DNA of 64,000 nt from contig CAWCAC010000002.1 of NCBI GenBank assembly GCA_963793415.1, positions 1,054,001 to 1,118,000 of the forward strand. Reading direction: 5' to 3'. The position numbers and the translations under genes are program-made. Under the pieces are notes generated by a model that ran no database searches, was not told the origin of the DNA, and worked only from the letters and a program-made list of their open reading frames with translations. This DNA comes from CAXMST01 sp963793415 (lineage in GTDB: Bacteria > Actinomycetota > Thermoleophilia > Solirubrobacterales > 70-9). Shown piece by piece: positions 49,360 to 59,071 of this stretch; the first letter of the stretch is position 1, and every line of letters starts with the position of its first letter.

Positions 49360-50652
49360 ATGAGCCCGCTCTCCGACAGACAGGTAGTGGTGATGAAGTT
49401 CGGCGGCACCTCTGTCGCCGGCCCCGAGGACCTGAAGCGCGCCGCGCGCCGGATCGTCGCCGCCCGCGACGCCGGCAAGTCGGTCGTCGCCGTGCTCTCC
49501 GCCCGCGGCAAGACGACCGACGATCTCGTGCGGATGGCCGGCGAGATCTCCGAGCGGCCGTCGCCGCGGGAGATGGACATGCTCCTTTCGACGGGAGAGC
49601 GGATCTCGTGTGCTCTGTGCGCGATGGCGATCTGGGACCTCGGCCATCAGGCGATCTCGCTGACCGGATCGCAGGCCGGGATCGTGACCGACTCCTCGCA
49701 CACGAAGGCGCGGATCATCGACGTCCGTGCCGACCGGATCCGCGACGCCCTCGACGCGGACAACATCGTTCTCGTCGCCGGATTCCAGGGGGTCTCGACC
49801 GACTCCAAGGACGTGACGACGCTCGGCCGCGGCGGCTCCGATACGACCGCCGTCGCGCTGGCGGCAGCGCTCGGGGCCGAGGTCTGCGAGATCTACACCG
49901 ACGTCGCCGGCGTCTTCAGCGCCGACCCGCGGATCGTCCACGAGGCGAAGAAGCTGCCCGTCGTCTCCTTCGAGGAGATGCTCGAGATGTCGGCCTCGGG
50001 AGCGAAGGTCCTGCAGCTCCGCAGCGTCGAGTACGCGCGCAACCACGACGTGCCGATCCACTGCCGCTCCTCTTTCGAGGAGGGCCCCGGTACCCTCGTG
50101 ACTTCCGAGGACGAAACCATGGAACGACCACTGGTAACAGCCGTAGCCCACTCGAGCGACGAGGCGCGCGTGACGCTCGCCGGGATTCGCAACGAGCCCG
50201 GCATCGCCGGCCGCATCTTCACCGGCCTCGCCGAGGCGAACGTCAACGTCGACGTGATCATCCAGAACGAGCCGGTCTCCACCGAGCACGGCGCCGACCT
50301 CTCCTTCACCGTCGCCCGCGAGGATCTGCAGACGGCGGTCGACGCGATCGACGCGATGGGGATCAAGGGCGGCGAGGTGCTGACCGACGAGCAGATCGGC
50401 AAGGTCTCGATCGTCGGCGCCGGTATGCGCAGCCATCCAGGCGTTGCGGCCAAGGTCTTCCAGGTGCTCGGCGAGGCCGGGATCAACATCCACATGATCT
50501 CGACCTCGCCGATCAAGATCAGCTGCGTAATCGCCGCCGACGACGTCGAGCCGGCGGTCCGCGAGCTGCACAAGGCCTTCGACCTCGGTGCCGGCGCCGT
50601 GCACGAGGAGCAGCCGACCGGCATTCACCACCGACCCAAGGTGACGCCGTGA
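49360..50652 (+). CDS. lysC: aspartate kinase
   Basis: A 430-residue aspartokinase, the first step in Lys, Thr and Met synthesis. KFGGTS (from Lys13) starts the kinase domain, GRGGSDTTAVALAAALGA is the substrate loop, and two C-terminal ACT domains (VTLAGIRNEPGIAGRIFTGL; VSIVGAGMRSHPGVAAKVF) mediate feedback by Lys/Thr. The stop overlaps asd (GTGA). Confidence 0.95.
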   Translation: MSPLSDRQVVVMKFGGTSVAGPEDLKRAARRIVAARDAGKSVVAVLSARGKTTDDLVRMAGEISERPSPREMDMLLSTGERISCALCAMAIWDLGHQAISLTGSQAGIVTDSSHTKARIIDVRADRIRDALDADNIVLVAGFQGVSTDSKDVTTLGRGGSDTTAVALAAALGAEVCEIYTDVAGVFSADPRIVHEAKKLPVVSFEEMLEMSASGAKVLQLRSVEYARNHDVPIHCRSSFEEGPGTLVTSEDETMERPLVTAVAHSSDEARVTLAGIRNEPGIAGRIFTGLAEANVNVDVIIQNEPVSTEHGADLSFTVAREDLQTAVDAIDAMGIKGGEVLTDEQIGKVSIVGAGMRSHPGVAAKVFQVLGEAGINIHMISTSPIKISCVIAADDVEPAVRELHKAFDLGAGAVHEEQPTGIHHRPKVTP

Positions 50653-51698
50653 GCTTCCGTGTGGGCGTCCTCGGCGCCACCGGTGCCGTCGGCTCGACGA
50701 TCCTCGAGATCCTCGCCGAGCGCAACTTCCCGGTCTCCGAGCTGGTCCCGTTCGCCTCCGAGCGCTCGGCCGGCAAACAGGTCCGCTTCGGCGATACCGA
50801 GGTCGCCTGCGTGACACTCAGCGACGAGTCGATCCAGGGCATCGACCTGGTTATCTCCTCGGCCGGCGGCAGCGTCAGTGCCGAGTGGGCGCCGAAGCTG
50901 GTCGAGGCCGGCGCGGTCGTCGTCGACAACACGAGCTACTGGCGTATGCACGACGACGTGCCGCTGGTCGTCAGCGAGGTCAACCCCGACGCGGTCGCCG
51001 CGCACAAGGGACTGATCGCGAACCCGAACTGCTCGACCATGCAGATGGTGGTCGCCCTGAAGCCGATCCTCGACGCTGCCGGGATCGAGCGTCTTGTGAT
51101 CTCGACCTACCAGTCGGTCTCCGGCACCGGCCAGCGCGCGATCGAGGAGCTCAAAGCCCAGAGCCGGGCCGCGCTCGAGGGCGAGACGGCGCCGGCAGAG
51201 ATCTACCCACACCAGATCGCCTTCAACGTGCTGCCCCAGGTCGAGACCTTCAAGGATGGCGACGACTACACGACCGAGGAGCGCAAGATGATGGCCGAGA
51301 CGCGCAAGATCCTCGGGGCCTCGGAGGAGGGGCTCGGGATCTCCGCGACATGCGCCCGCGTCCCGGTCTTCAATGCTCACTCCGAGTCGGTCAACGTGCA
51401 GACGCGCGAGCCGCTCAGCCCCGACGAGGCACGGCACCTGTTCGCCTCCGCACCCGGGCTGATCGTCGTCGACGAACCCGGCAACGGCCTCTACCCGCTG
51501 GCGACCGAGGCGGCGGGCAGGGACGAGGTGCTCGTCGGGAGGATCCGCCGCGACCCCTCGCACCAGCGCTGTCTCAACCTATGGATCGTCGGTGACAACC
51601 TGCGCAAGGGTGCCGCGACCAACGCAGTCCAGGTCGCTGAGCTGCTCGTCGAGCGCGATCTGGTTCGCGTCCCCGAGACGTCGCTGGCCGCGGGCTGA
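50649..51698 (+). CDS. asd: aspartate-semialdehyde dehydrogenase
   Basis: A 349-residue NADP-dependent enzyme following lysC in the same operon. GVLGATGAVGSTILEIL binds NADP, the catalytic Cys128 is in ANPNCSTM, and the His in RVPVFNAHSESVN is the base. Product: L-aspartate 4-semialdehyde. Cytoplasmic. GTG start overlapping the lysC stop. Confidence 0.95.
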   Translation: MSFRVGVLGATGAVGSTILEILAERNFPVSELVPFASERSAGKQVRFGDTEVACVTLSDESIQGIDLVISSAGGSVSAEWAPKLVEAGAVVVDNTSYWRMHDDVPLVVSEVNPDAVAAHKGLIANPNCSTMQMVVALKPILDAAGIERLVISTYQSVSGTGQRAIEELKAQSRAALEGETAPAEIYPHQIAFNVLPQVETFKDGDDYTTEERKMMAETRKILGASEEGLGISATCARVPVFNAHSESVNVQTREPLSPDEARHLFASAPGLIVVDEPGNGLYPLATEAAGRDEVLVGRIRRDPSHQRCLNLWIVGDNLRKGAATNAVQVAELLVERDLVRVPETSLAAG

Positions 51699-51752
51699 TC
51701 CGGCTCGCAGCGTCGGTGACTCGGGGGCCAGGCCGATGAGGATGCGGAACGG

Positions 51753-54116
51753 ATGATCGGCGCCTACGCCTCGGTCCTGATCCTGCTCCTGTTCGCAGCG
51801 GCGATCGGCCAGGCCCTGATCTCGATCTCGCTCGGCGTCCGCCGCGGCGAGCCGCTCGGCTTCTCATGGCTGTCTCCGGCCGTCGGTCTCGCGGCGATGT
51901 TGATCCTCGCCGGCGTCAGTGCCCGCCTGCCCGGGCACGGCATCACCGCCGCCGCCGTCCTCGTGATCGCCTTCGCGCTCTCGCTCTGGTGGCTCCGGGA
52001 TCGCCTCGAAGGGGTCGGGGAGGCCTTGATCCTGGCCGGACCGGTCGTCGCGATCACGCTGCTCGCGGCCTCGATCCCGTTTGCGGTGGCGGGCGACGTC
52101 GGCATCCTCGGCGCCGGGCTGATCAACGACGACATGGCCTCGCATCTGCTGATCGCCGACTACGTCCGTGATCCGTCCGGCTACGTGCCGACCTTCGTCC
52201 GCGGCGGCTACCCGTCCGGGCCGCACGCGGTCGTCGTCGCCCTCTCGGAGGGCCTCGGCACCGGCCTCGTCGAGGGCTTCGCGGGTCTGACGCTGGCGCT
52301 GGCGCCGCTCACCGGCCTGCTCGCGATCGGCCTGCTCGGCAACGACCTCTCGCGGATCCGCAGGATCATCGGGGCCAGCGTCGTCGCCCTCTCCTACCTC
52401 GGCGCCTCCTACCTCGCCTCGGGAGCCTTCAAGGAGCCGCTGCAGGCGCTGATCCTGATCGCCTTCGCGGTCCTGCTCGCGCAGGTGATCGGAATGCCGA
52501 CCGCTGCCGATCCCGAGCGCCGCGACACGAGGCGCGTGCGCCCGATCCTGCGGGTGCTGCCGCTCGCCGTACTCGCCGCTGCCTCCGTCTTCAACTACAG
52601 CCTGCCCGGCATCCTCTGGATCGGCGCCGTCTCGGCGCTGGTGATCGCGGCCCGGGTCTGGGTCGTGAAGCCGCGACCGAAGCTGCCGCGCGACTGGAAG
52701 AGCCGCTTCGCGCCCTACGCGGTCGGGATGGTGTTGGTCGTCATCCTCGCGACGGTCCAGGAGTGGAGCCGGATCGCCGACTTCGCCCGGCTCGAGGCGC
52801 TCAACCCGGAGCGGTTCGGCTCCGACCTCGGCAACCTCAAGGGTGCGATCTCGCCGCTCGAAGCGCTCGGGATCTGGCCGACGGGCGACTACCGCACCGC
52901 CGCTGCCGATGCCGGCGGCCCGACCGTCGCCTTCTACGCCCTGGCGCTACTCGCGCTCGTCGCGCTCGGCGTCGGGCTCGCCGACGCGCGCAGGCGTTCG
53001 CTCTACGCACTGCCCGCGGCGCTGATCGCGATCGCCGGCGTCTGGGCACTGACGGCGCTGTTCAGCACCCCCTACATCGCCGCCAAGGCGCTCGCGATCG
53101 CGGCGCCGCTGGTGATGCTGATCGCCGTGCGCGGCGTGCTCGCGACTCGCGGCCGGGCAGTGACGGTGCTCGCCGTCGTCTTCCTCGCCGCCGCCTCGCT
53201 CTCCAGCTTCCTGGCGCTCCGGCAGGCCTCGGTCGGCCCCGACGACCACGCCAGCGAACTCGCCGAGTTCCGCTCCTTCGTCGAGGACGAGCCCGTTCTG
53301 TTCCTCGGACGTGACGACTTCATCGCCTACGAGCTCGCCGGCTCGGGTGAGATCACCGGGATCGTCGCCAACTACTACTCGGTCAACGACGCCCGATCGC
53401 GCTTCCAGAGCGGCGAAGGGGGAGGCGAGAAGTTCGACATCGACGCGCTCTTCCCGCAGACGCTGAACTCGTTCGACTGGATCGTCGCCGCCAACGGGGG
53501 GCCGAGCTCGAGCCCACCGCCGCGCTTCGAGCCGGTCGTCGTCACCGACAACTACACGCTGTACGAGCGCACCGGGTCGATCGGCCGCCGCAAGACGCTC
53601 GAGGAGGGGATCTACCCGGGCGCCGTGCTCGACTGCGAGACCAAGGCCGGCACGGCCGTCGCCTCCGGCCAGGGCACCGCCCAGGTCTGGTCGGTCGAGC
53701 CGGTGATCGGCTCGCCCGAGCAGTGGCAGCCCTCCGACACGGCGACGGACACCCAATCCGCCTCGCAGACGCTCGAGCTGAGCAGGGCCGGGACCTGGGC
53801 GATCTCGCTCGAGTACGACAGCCGCCGGCCGCTGCACGTGACCTCACCGAAGCTCGGCCTCGACGAGACGATCCCCGCCAACCTCGACTTCCGCGGGCCG
53901 TCGCCCTTCTTCCCGGTCGGCGAGATCGAGGTCGAGGAGCCGACCGAGGCCGAGATCACCGTCGAGGTCGAGGAGCCGGGCCTACTCGGCCGCGTGCTGA
54001 AGGCTCCGAACGAGGCTCACCTGCGCTCCGTCTCCGCGACCCCGCTCGGCGTCATCAGCCGGATCCAGCGCCGCCAGGCCTGCGACCAGTACGTCGACTG
54101 GTACCGCGCCAAGTAG
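51753..54116 (+). CDS. large polytopic membrane protein with C-terminal extracytoplasmic domain
   Basis: A 787-residue protein. About 12-13 helices occupy residues ~1-480 (LILLLFAAAIGQALISISLG; LLAIGLLGNDL; MLIAVRGVLA), and the last ~300 residues are soluble, with DDHASELAEFRSFVEDEPVL and beta-rich stretches near the end. The layout resembles GT-C-type glycosyltransferases, but no catalytic DxD or similar motif is clear. It may act on cell-envelope glycans; unproven. Confidence 0.65.
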   Translation: MIGAYASVLILLLFAAAIGQALISISLGVRRGEPLGFSWLSPAVGLAAMLILAGVSARLPGHGITAAAVLVIAFALSLWWLRDRLEGVGEALILAGPVVAITLLAASIPFAVAGDVGILGAGLINDDMASHLLIADYVRDPSGYVPTFVRGGYPSGPHAVVVALSEGLGTGLVEGFAGLTLALAPLTGLLAIGLLGNDLSRIRRIIGASVVALSYLGASYLASGAFKEPLQALILIAFAVLLAQVIGMPTAADPERRDTRRVRPILRVLPLAVLAAASVFNYSLPGILWIGAVSALVIAARVWVVKPRPKLPRDWKSRFAPYAVGMVLVVILATVQEWSRIADFARLEALNPERFGSDLGNLKGAISPLEALGIWPTGDYRTAAADAGGPTVAFYALALLALVALGVGLADARRRSLYALPAALIAIAGVWALTALFSTPYIAAKALAIAAPLVMLIAVRGVLATRGRAVTVLAVVFLAAASLSSFLALRQASVGPDDHASELAEFRSFVEDEPVLFLGRDDFIAYELAGSGEITGIVANYYSVNDARSRFQSGEGGGEKFDIDALFPQTLNSFDWIVAANGGPSSSPPPRFEPVVVTDNYTLYERTGSIGRRKTLEEGIYPGAVLDCETKAGTAVASGQGTAQVWSVEPVIGSPEQWQPSDTATDTQSASQTLELSRAGTWAISLEYDSRRPLHVTSPKLGLDETIPANLDFRGPSPFFPVGEIEVEEPTEAEITVEVEEPGLLGRVLKAPNEAHLRSVSATPLGVISRIQRRQACDQYVDWYRAK

Positions 54117-54188
54117 CGCGGACGGGCTGCTGGAGGCGGCCGGCGCGCCCGGCGCCCGCCCCCGCGCCCGGCGCCGCACCCCACTCGA

Positions 54189-54234
54189 CGAACGTCCCTC
54201 ACCTGCCCCTATAGATAGGTCTCAGGGACGTTCG
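54189..54234. repeat. 46-bp palindromic element, copy 2
   Basis: Same length and centre (gcccctatagataggt) as the element at 37949, with 11-bp perfect outer arms (cgaacgtccct/agggacgttcg). It differs from copy 1 at only four positions. It lies 72 bases after the membrane-protein stop, in the gap before the metallopeptidase gene. Confidence 0.8.
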
Positions 54235-54377
54235 CGGTGTGGAACGGCGGTTCAGTCGACGAACTCCACCAGCGCCGCGATCAGGTACGCGATCGCCATC
54301 CAGGAGCCGCAGAGGACGAGCCACGGCCCGGTTCTGCTGCCCCGAGCAGGAGGCGCTCGCTCTCTAACCTCCTGGCC

Positions 54378-54950
54378 ATGTGGGATGCGGTCGGGCAACC
54401 TCTGAAGACGGCGGCGATCGGGCTCTTCCTGGTCGGGCTGGCGCTGGTTGTGCTGCAGCCCCCGGACCTGGCGGGCCTCGGCGGTCTGCTGCGCTGGGTG
54501 GCCGGGGCCGCCGCGATCTCCGTGATCGCCGCCTGGGTGATCGTCCGCCTCGCCGGCGAGGAGATGCCCGAGCCCGAGTTTCGCCGGCTCGTCGACCGCA
54601 GCGAGGCCCTCGCCTCGCTGCCGCCTCCCGTCTCGCCTCCCTCGCAGTTCGACGAGCTCGTGGTCGAGGCCCTCGACGGCCTGCCGGCCGAGTTTCTCGA
54701 GGTGCTCGAGTCGGTGCCGGTCGTCGTCTCCGACCGAGGCTACGAGCATCGGGCCTACGGCCATTACATCGGTGACACCGTCGCTCGCGAGGGCTATCCC
54801 GACCACATCGTCATCTACCAGGACACACTCGAGCGGGACTTCGGCCACGACCCGCAGCTGCTCCGCGCCCAGGTCGAGCGCACCGTCCGTCACGAGGTCG
54901 CCCACCACCTCGGCTGGAACGAGGCCGGGGTCAGGGGGCTTGGGCTTTGA
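54378..54950 (+). CDS. membrane-anchored zincin-type metallopeptidase
   Basis: A 190-residue protein. Two N-terminal helices (AAIGLFLVGLALVVLQPPDL; LRWVAGAAAISVIAAWVIV) precede a domain like the zincin-type metallopeptidase family: FDELVVEALDGLPAEFLEVL and the zinc motif VRHEVAHHLGW (HExxH). The family usually lacks the membrane part. Role unknown. It overlaps the following lipoprotein gene by four bases (TTGA). Confidence 0.78.
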   Translation: MWDAVGQPLKTAAIGLFLVGLALVVLQPPDLAGLGGLLRWVAGAAAISVIAAWVIVRLAGEEMPEPEFRRLVDRSEALASLPPPVSPPSQFDELVVEALDGLPAEFLEVLESVPVVVSDRGYEHRAYGHYIGDTVAREGYPDHIVIYQDTLERDFGHDPQLLRAQVERTVRHEVAHHLGWNEAGVRGLGL

Positions 54951-55438
54951 GGGAGCGGCTGGCGCTGATCGCGCTTGCGGCTTCGCTGCTGCTGGGCGCC
55001 TGCGGCGACGAGGAGGTGTCCGCTCCGGACCTGTCCGACCCGCGCGGGGTGGCCGAAGACTTCACGAAGCTCGTCGCCGGCAACGATCCCGCGGCCTGCG
55101 AGCTGATCGATCCCGGCATGGTGAATGAGCTGACGGCAACCGCCCCCGACCAGAGCTGCCCCGAGGCGGTCGAGAACGGCGCGGCCGCCGAGGCGATCTT
55201 CTTCGCCGCAACGGGTGAGGAGATCGTCGCGGCGCTGCCCGAGGCGGAGCTCGACGAGTCGCGTGACGGCAGCCTTCGTGGCGGAGGGCAGATGCTGCGG
55301 GTCGAGCCGGCCGAGGGTGTCGAGTTCGGCGTCTTTCTCGTCCCGGTTCCCGGCGAGAGCGCCTGGCGCGTGAACGGCACGACAAGCGGGGCCGTCGAGG
55401 TGATCCGGTCCGGGAAGGACCTGCAGAGCCTGAAGTAG
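54947..55438 (+). CDS. lipoprotein, NTF2-like
   Basis: A 163-residue lipoprotein with lipobox LLLGACG. The mature part (DPRGVAEDFTKLVAGNDPAA; ELIDPGMVNELT) resembles small ligand-binding or NTF2-like lipoproteins of actinobacteria. TTG start overlaps the metallopeptidase stop. Location: outer face of the membrane. Confidence 0.65.
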   Translation: MRERLALIALAASLLLGACGDEEVSAPDLSDPRGVAEDFTKLVAGNDPAACELIDPGMVNELTATAPDQSCPEAVENGAAAEAIFFAATGEEIVAALPEAELDESRDGSLRGGGQMLRVEPAEGVEFGVFLVPVPGESAWRVNGTTSGAVEVIRSGKDLQSLK

Positions 55439-55452
55439 GCAGAATCGCTTCC

Positions 55453-56802
55453 GTGGACGTTGATGTTGCGATCGTGGGGGCGGGGCTTGCCGGGCTGACG
55501 GCGGCCCGGGAGCTGACGAAGGATGGAACCTCAGTGGTCGTGCTCGAGGCCCAGGACCGGGTCGGCGGCCGGACGCTCAACCACACCTTCGAGGACGGCA
55601 CCGTCGTCGAGATCGGCGGCCAGTGGGTCGGTCCGACGCAGGACCGGCTCTACGGGCTCGCGGCTGAGCTCGGCGTCGAGCACTATCCGACCTACGACGA
55701 GGGCGACAACATCCTCCACACCGGTGGCACCGACCTGAGCCGATGGCAGGGCTGGACGTTCGGGCTGCCCAAGCACGTGATCCCGGACCTCGCCGTCGCG
55801 CAGCTGCGGATCGACCGGCTGGCGAAGTCGGTGCCGCTCGAGGCGCCGTGGTCGGCTCGCAAGGCGAAGCGGCTCGACTCCGAGACCGTCGCCTCCTGGA
55901 TCCGCCGCAACGTCCGCACGCAGCTCGGGCGCGACTTTCTGCGGGTGATCGTCGAGGCGGTGTTCTCCGCCGAGCCCGAGGACATCTCGATGCTCCATTT
56001 CCTCTTCTACCTGCACTCAGGTGGCGATCTCGACCTGCTGACCGCGACCGGAGGCGGCGCCCAGGAGTCTCGCTTCGTAGGCGGCTCCCAGGAGGTCTCC
56101 CTGCGGATGGCGGCCGAACTCGGCGACGTCGTCCGGCTGTCGGCGCCGGTGCGGTCGATCGCGCGGCGTGGCGATGGGCTCGTGGTCGAGGCGGGGGACG
56201 GCTCGGTCGAGGCTCGTCGCGCGATCGTCGCCGTCGCACCGGCGGTGATCTCGAGGATCGACTTCGACCCGCCGCTCAGCGGCCGGCGCTTCCACCTGTA
56301 CTCGAAGATGCCGCCCGGTTACGTGATCAAGTGCATGGCTCGCTACGAGACGCCCTTCTGGCGAGCCGACGGTCTCAGCGGCCAGGCCGGATCCCGCGAG
56401 CACCCGCTCGCAGTCACCTTCGACAACTCTCCCGCCGACGGTTCCTGTGGCGTGCTGCTCGGCTTCCTCGAGGGCGCCCACGGCCGCCGCGCTGCTGCGA
56501 TGCGGCCCGAGGACCGGCGCGCCCAGGTCCTCGACGGCTTCGCGACCTACTTCGGAGAGCAGGCGCGCTCCGGCGTGCTCGAGTACGTCGAGCAGGACTG
56601 GGCCGGCGAGCAGTGGATTCGCGGCGGCTACGGCGCCCATCTCGGGCCCGGCGTCTGGACCCAGTACGGCTCGCTGCTGCGCGAGCCCGAGGGCCTCGTT
56701 CACTGGGCCGGAGCCGAGACCAGCGCCGTCTGGAACGGCTACATGGACGGCGCGATCCGCTCCGGCGAGCGGGCCGCGGCAGAGGTGGCGCGGGCGGAGT
56801 AG
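55453..56802 (+). CDS. flavin monoamine oxidase family protein
   Basis: A 449-residue FAD enzyme of the amine oxidase group. The dinucleotide motif is VAIVGAGLAGLTAARELT, GGRT and WVGPTQDRLYGL follow, and the C-terminal FAD contact is HWAGAETSAVWNGYMDGAIR. The family oxidises amines with oxygen, giving aldehyde, ammonia and peroxide. GTG start, 14 bases after the lipoprotein. Substrate unknown; cytoplasmic. Confidence 0.88.
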   Translation: MDVDVAIVGAGLAGLTAARELTKDGTSVVVLEAQDRVGGRTLNHTFEDGTVVEIGGQWVGPTQDRLYGLAAELGVEHYPTYDEGDNILHTGGTDLSRWQGWTFGLPKHVIPDLAVAQLRIDRLAKSVPLEAPWSARKAKRLDSETVASWIRRNVRTQLGRDFLRVIVEAVFSAEPEDISMLHFLFYLHSGGDLDLLTATGGGAQESRFVGGSQEVSLRMAAELGDVVRLSAPVRSIARRGDGLVVEAGDGSVEARRAIVAVAPAVISRIDFDPPLSGRRFHLYSKMPPGYVIKCMARYETPFWRADGLSGQAGSREHPLAVTFDNSPADGSCGVLLGFLEGAHGRRAAAMRPEDRRAQVLDGFATYFGEQARSGVLEYVEQDWAGEQWIRGGYGAHLGPGVWTQYGSLLREPEGLVHWAGAETSAVWNGYMDGAIRSGERAAAEVARAE

Positions 56803-57294
56803 GGAGGGCCCCGGGGCGGACGGAGGTCCGGTGGGCTGGGGGTGCGGGCTCGGGCCTGGGTGGTTGGGTTGTCAGCGCGAGCGTGCGTTGCAGGGACGTG
56901 AGCGGGTCCGTTTGCGGTGAGGGAGGGTGTTCGGGGTGGGGTTGGTCACTCCGGCGTAGGAGTGCGTGTGGAATCGGTGTGGATTCTCTGGGCTGGGGTC
57001 GCGAGGGGAGGATTGACTACGGATATCGGGGTCAATCCTCCCCTCGTCGGACGAGAGGGCGATTGGCCGGAACTATTCCTGCCTTTCGGCATCTCGCCCG
57101 GCGAGAGGACGTTGAGACGAATAGTTCGTCGCTTTCCGCATCTCGTCTCCGCTTGAGCCCCTCACCCTGGTCCGCGACCAACTTCGGGGCCAGGCGGCGC
57201 GGACCGGCCCGCCAGTCCACCTCACCCCAACTGCAAATCGTCCCCGCGGCCCGTCCCGAACCCCGTCCGTCAGCGCCGCTTCGCGGCGCCGGGC
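56803..57294. other. non-coding structured region
   Basis: About 490 bases between two convergent genes with no credible coding frame. The first ~190 bases are unusually G-rich on the plus strand. It then contains a perfect 16-bp inverted repeat (57002-57046). A second pair, gaactattc (57070-57078) and gaatagttc (57119-57127), surrounds two similar ctttcggcatctcg/ctttccgcatctcg stretches. It may be a pair of terminators, a small RNA or a decayed element. Confidence 0.6.
57002..57046. terminator. perfect 16-bp inverted repeat
   Basis: CGAGGGGAGGATTGAC (57002-57017) and GTCAATCCTCCCCTCG (57031-57046) pair completely around 13 bases. It lies 200 bases after the amine oxidase stop and 250 bases after the CBS gene stop, so it could stop transcription from both sides. 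Confidence 0.55.
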
Positions 57295-57768
57295 TCAGTC
57301 GCCGTAGTCGTCGTAGGTGTCGAGGACTCGCGAGGCGAGTGCTCGGAAGAAGTCGGCGCGGGTGACGACAGCGTGAACCTTGCCCTTCGTCGCGATCGGG
57401 ATCACGAGCACGCGGTGGTGGAGGAAGAGCTCGGCGAGCTGGGTGTCGGAGTGATCGTCCTCGACGGCGACATGGTCGCGCGTCAGGTAGTCGCGGATCG
57501 GCTCCTCGGCGCACCCCATCCGCTTCTCGATCGTCTCGTCGATCGTGCGACGGACCATCGCCGCCGAGTGGAGGGTGTTCATGTAGCCCGGGAAGAAGGC
57601 GGTCATGAACTCGCGCTCGCCGAATATCCCCGCGAACTTGCCATCGGGCTCGACGGCCGGCAGGGCCGGAAGCCCGGAGGCGAGGACCTTGCGGGTCGCG
57701 CTGCCGATCGGCTCGTCGACGGGGAGCGGCTCGACTTCGACGACTGTCTCTTCGATAAGGGCCTTCAT
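57295..57768 (-). CDS. CBS-domain pair protein
   Basis: A 157-residue cytoplasmic protein of two CBS motifs (LPALPAVEPDGKFAGIFGER; LFLHHRVLVIPIATKGKVHA). CBS pairs bind adenine nucleotides and regulate partners. It lies 29 bases after the ArsB/NhaD-like transporter gene on the same strand and may control it. Confidence 0.85.
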   Translation of the reverse strand: MKALIEETVVEVEPLPVDEPIGSATRKVLASGLPALPAVEPDGKFAGIFGEREFMTAFFPGYMNTLHSAAMVRRTIDETIEKRMGCAEEPIRDYLTRDHVAVEDDHSDTQLAELFLHHRVLVIPIATKGKVHAVVTRADFFRALASRVLDTYDDYGD

Positions 57769-57797
57769 CCATCCTCCAATCTAGCGGCGGCGCCGTC

Positions 57798-59060
57798 TCA
57801 CAGCGCGATGTAGCGGACGGAGATGTAGGCGGTCGCGATCAGCAGGCTGATCAAGGTCACGGGCAGGCCGACCTTGAGGAAGTCGATGAAGCCGATCGGT
57901 TTGCCCGCCCGCTCGGCCAGACCCGAGGCGGCGACGTTGGCGGCGGCGGCGATCACGGTCATGTTGCCGCCGAAGCAGGCTCCCAGCGACAGCGCCCACC
58001 AGTAGGCATCGTCGTCGCCGGTATTGAGCGAGTCGACGACCGGGATCATCGCCGTCGTGAAGGGGATGTTGTCGACCACCCCGGACCCGATCCCGGCGAT
58101 CCAGGTGATGCCGAGCAGCTCGGCGGTGCGGTCGCCGGCGGTCACATCCTTGATCCCCTCGGCGACCTTCTCGATCGCGCCCGTCGCCTCCAGCGCCCCG
58201 ACCATCACGAACAACGCGATGAAGAAGAACAGCGTCGCCCACTCGATTTTCGAGAGCGACTCCTCGAGGTCCTGGCGCGTGACCAGGAGCCCGACTGCGG
58301 CTCCGGTCAGTGCCACCGTCGCCGGCTCGATGTGGAGCGCCTGGTGGGCGAAGAAGAAGAGGATCGTGACCGCGAGCACCGTGCCCGTCCGCTTCAGCTC
58401 GGGCATGTCCCGGATTGAGGAGGCCGCGTCGAGCTCCATCACGAAGCGCCTGTTCTCCTCCGGGATCTGCAGCCTGCGTCTGAAGGCGAGATAGAGCAAG
58501 GGGATGATGACCGCGAAGGTGATCACCACGGCCGGGGCGAGGTTGACGATGAAGTCGTTGAAGCTGAGGTCGGTGGCGCCGGCGATGATGATGTTCGGCG
58601 GGTCGCCGATCAGCGTCGCGGTGCCGCCGATGTTGGAGGCGATCACCTCGATCACGATCAGCGGGATCGGGTCCAGGTCGAGCGCGTCGGCGAGCAGGAA
58701 GGTGACCGGGACGATCAGCAGGATCGTGGTCAGGTTGTCGAGGAAGGCCGAGAGCAGGGCGGTCGTGGCGGCCAGTGACATCACGACTGCGACCGGGCGG
58801 CCCTTCGAGAATTGCCCGGCCTTGATCGCGATGTAGTCGTAGACGCCGGTCTCCTGCGTCAGGTGGACGAGGATCATCATTCCTGCGAGCAGGCCGATCG
58901 TGTTGAAGTCGATCGACTCGATCGCCAGCTCCTGGTCGTACTCGTTGCCGACGAAGAGGACGACGATCGCGGCACCGATCAGCGCCACCTTCGTGCGGTG
59001 GACTCGCTCGCTCGCGATCACGGCGAGGACGACCAGGAATGCGACTACAGCTACGGCCAT
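57798..59060 (-). CDS. ArsB/NhaD-type permease
   Basis: A 420-residue membrane protein with about 11-12 helices. TATLIGDPPNIIIAGATDLS and VVDNIPFTTAMIPVVDSL are conserved in the ArsB/NhaD (IT superfamily) permeases. Substrates in the group include Na+, arsenite and dicarboxylates; there is no ars gene nearby, and the flanking CPA2 antiporter favours cation transport. Confidence 0.82.
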   Translation of the reverse strand: MAVAVVAFLVVLAVIASERVHRTKVALIGAAIVVLFVGNEYDQELAIESIDFNTIGLLAGMMILVHLTQETGVYDYIAIKAGQFSKGRPVAVVMSLAATTALLSAFLDNLTTILLIVPVTFLLADALDLDPIPLIVIEVIASNIGGTATLIGDPPNIIIAGATDLSFNDFIVNLAPAVVITFAVIIPLLYLAFRRRLQIPEENRRFVMELDAASSIRDMPELKRTGTVLAVTILFFFAHQALHIEPATVALTGAAVGLLVTRQDLEESLSKIEWATLFFFIALFVMVGALEATGAIEKVAEGIKDVTAGDRTAELLGITWIAGIGSGVVDNIPFTTAMIPVVDSLNTGDDDAYWWALSLGACFGGNMTVIAAAANVAASGLAERAGKPIGFIDFLKVGLPVTLISLLIATAYISVRYIAL

Positions 59061-59071
59061 GAATGCAACGA

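Noticed and set aside
54250..54370. Short hydrophobic minus-strand frame (SWMAIAYLIAALVEFVD)
   Set aside because: It has one hydrophobic run but no convincing start codon or ribosome site.
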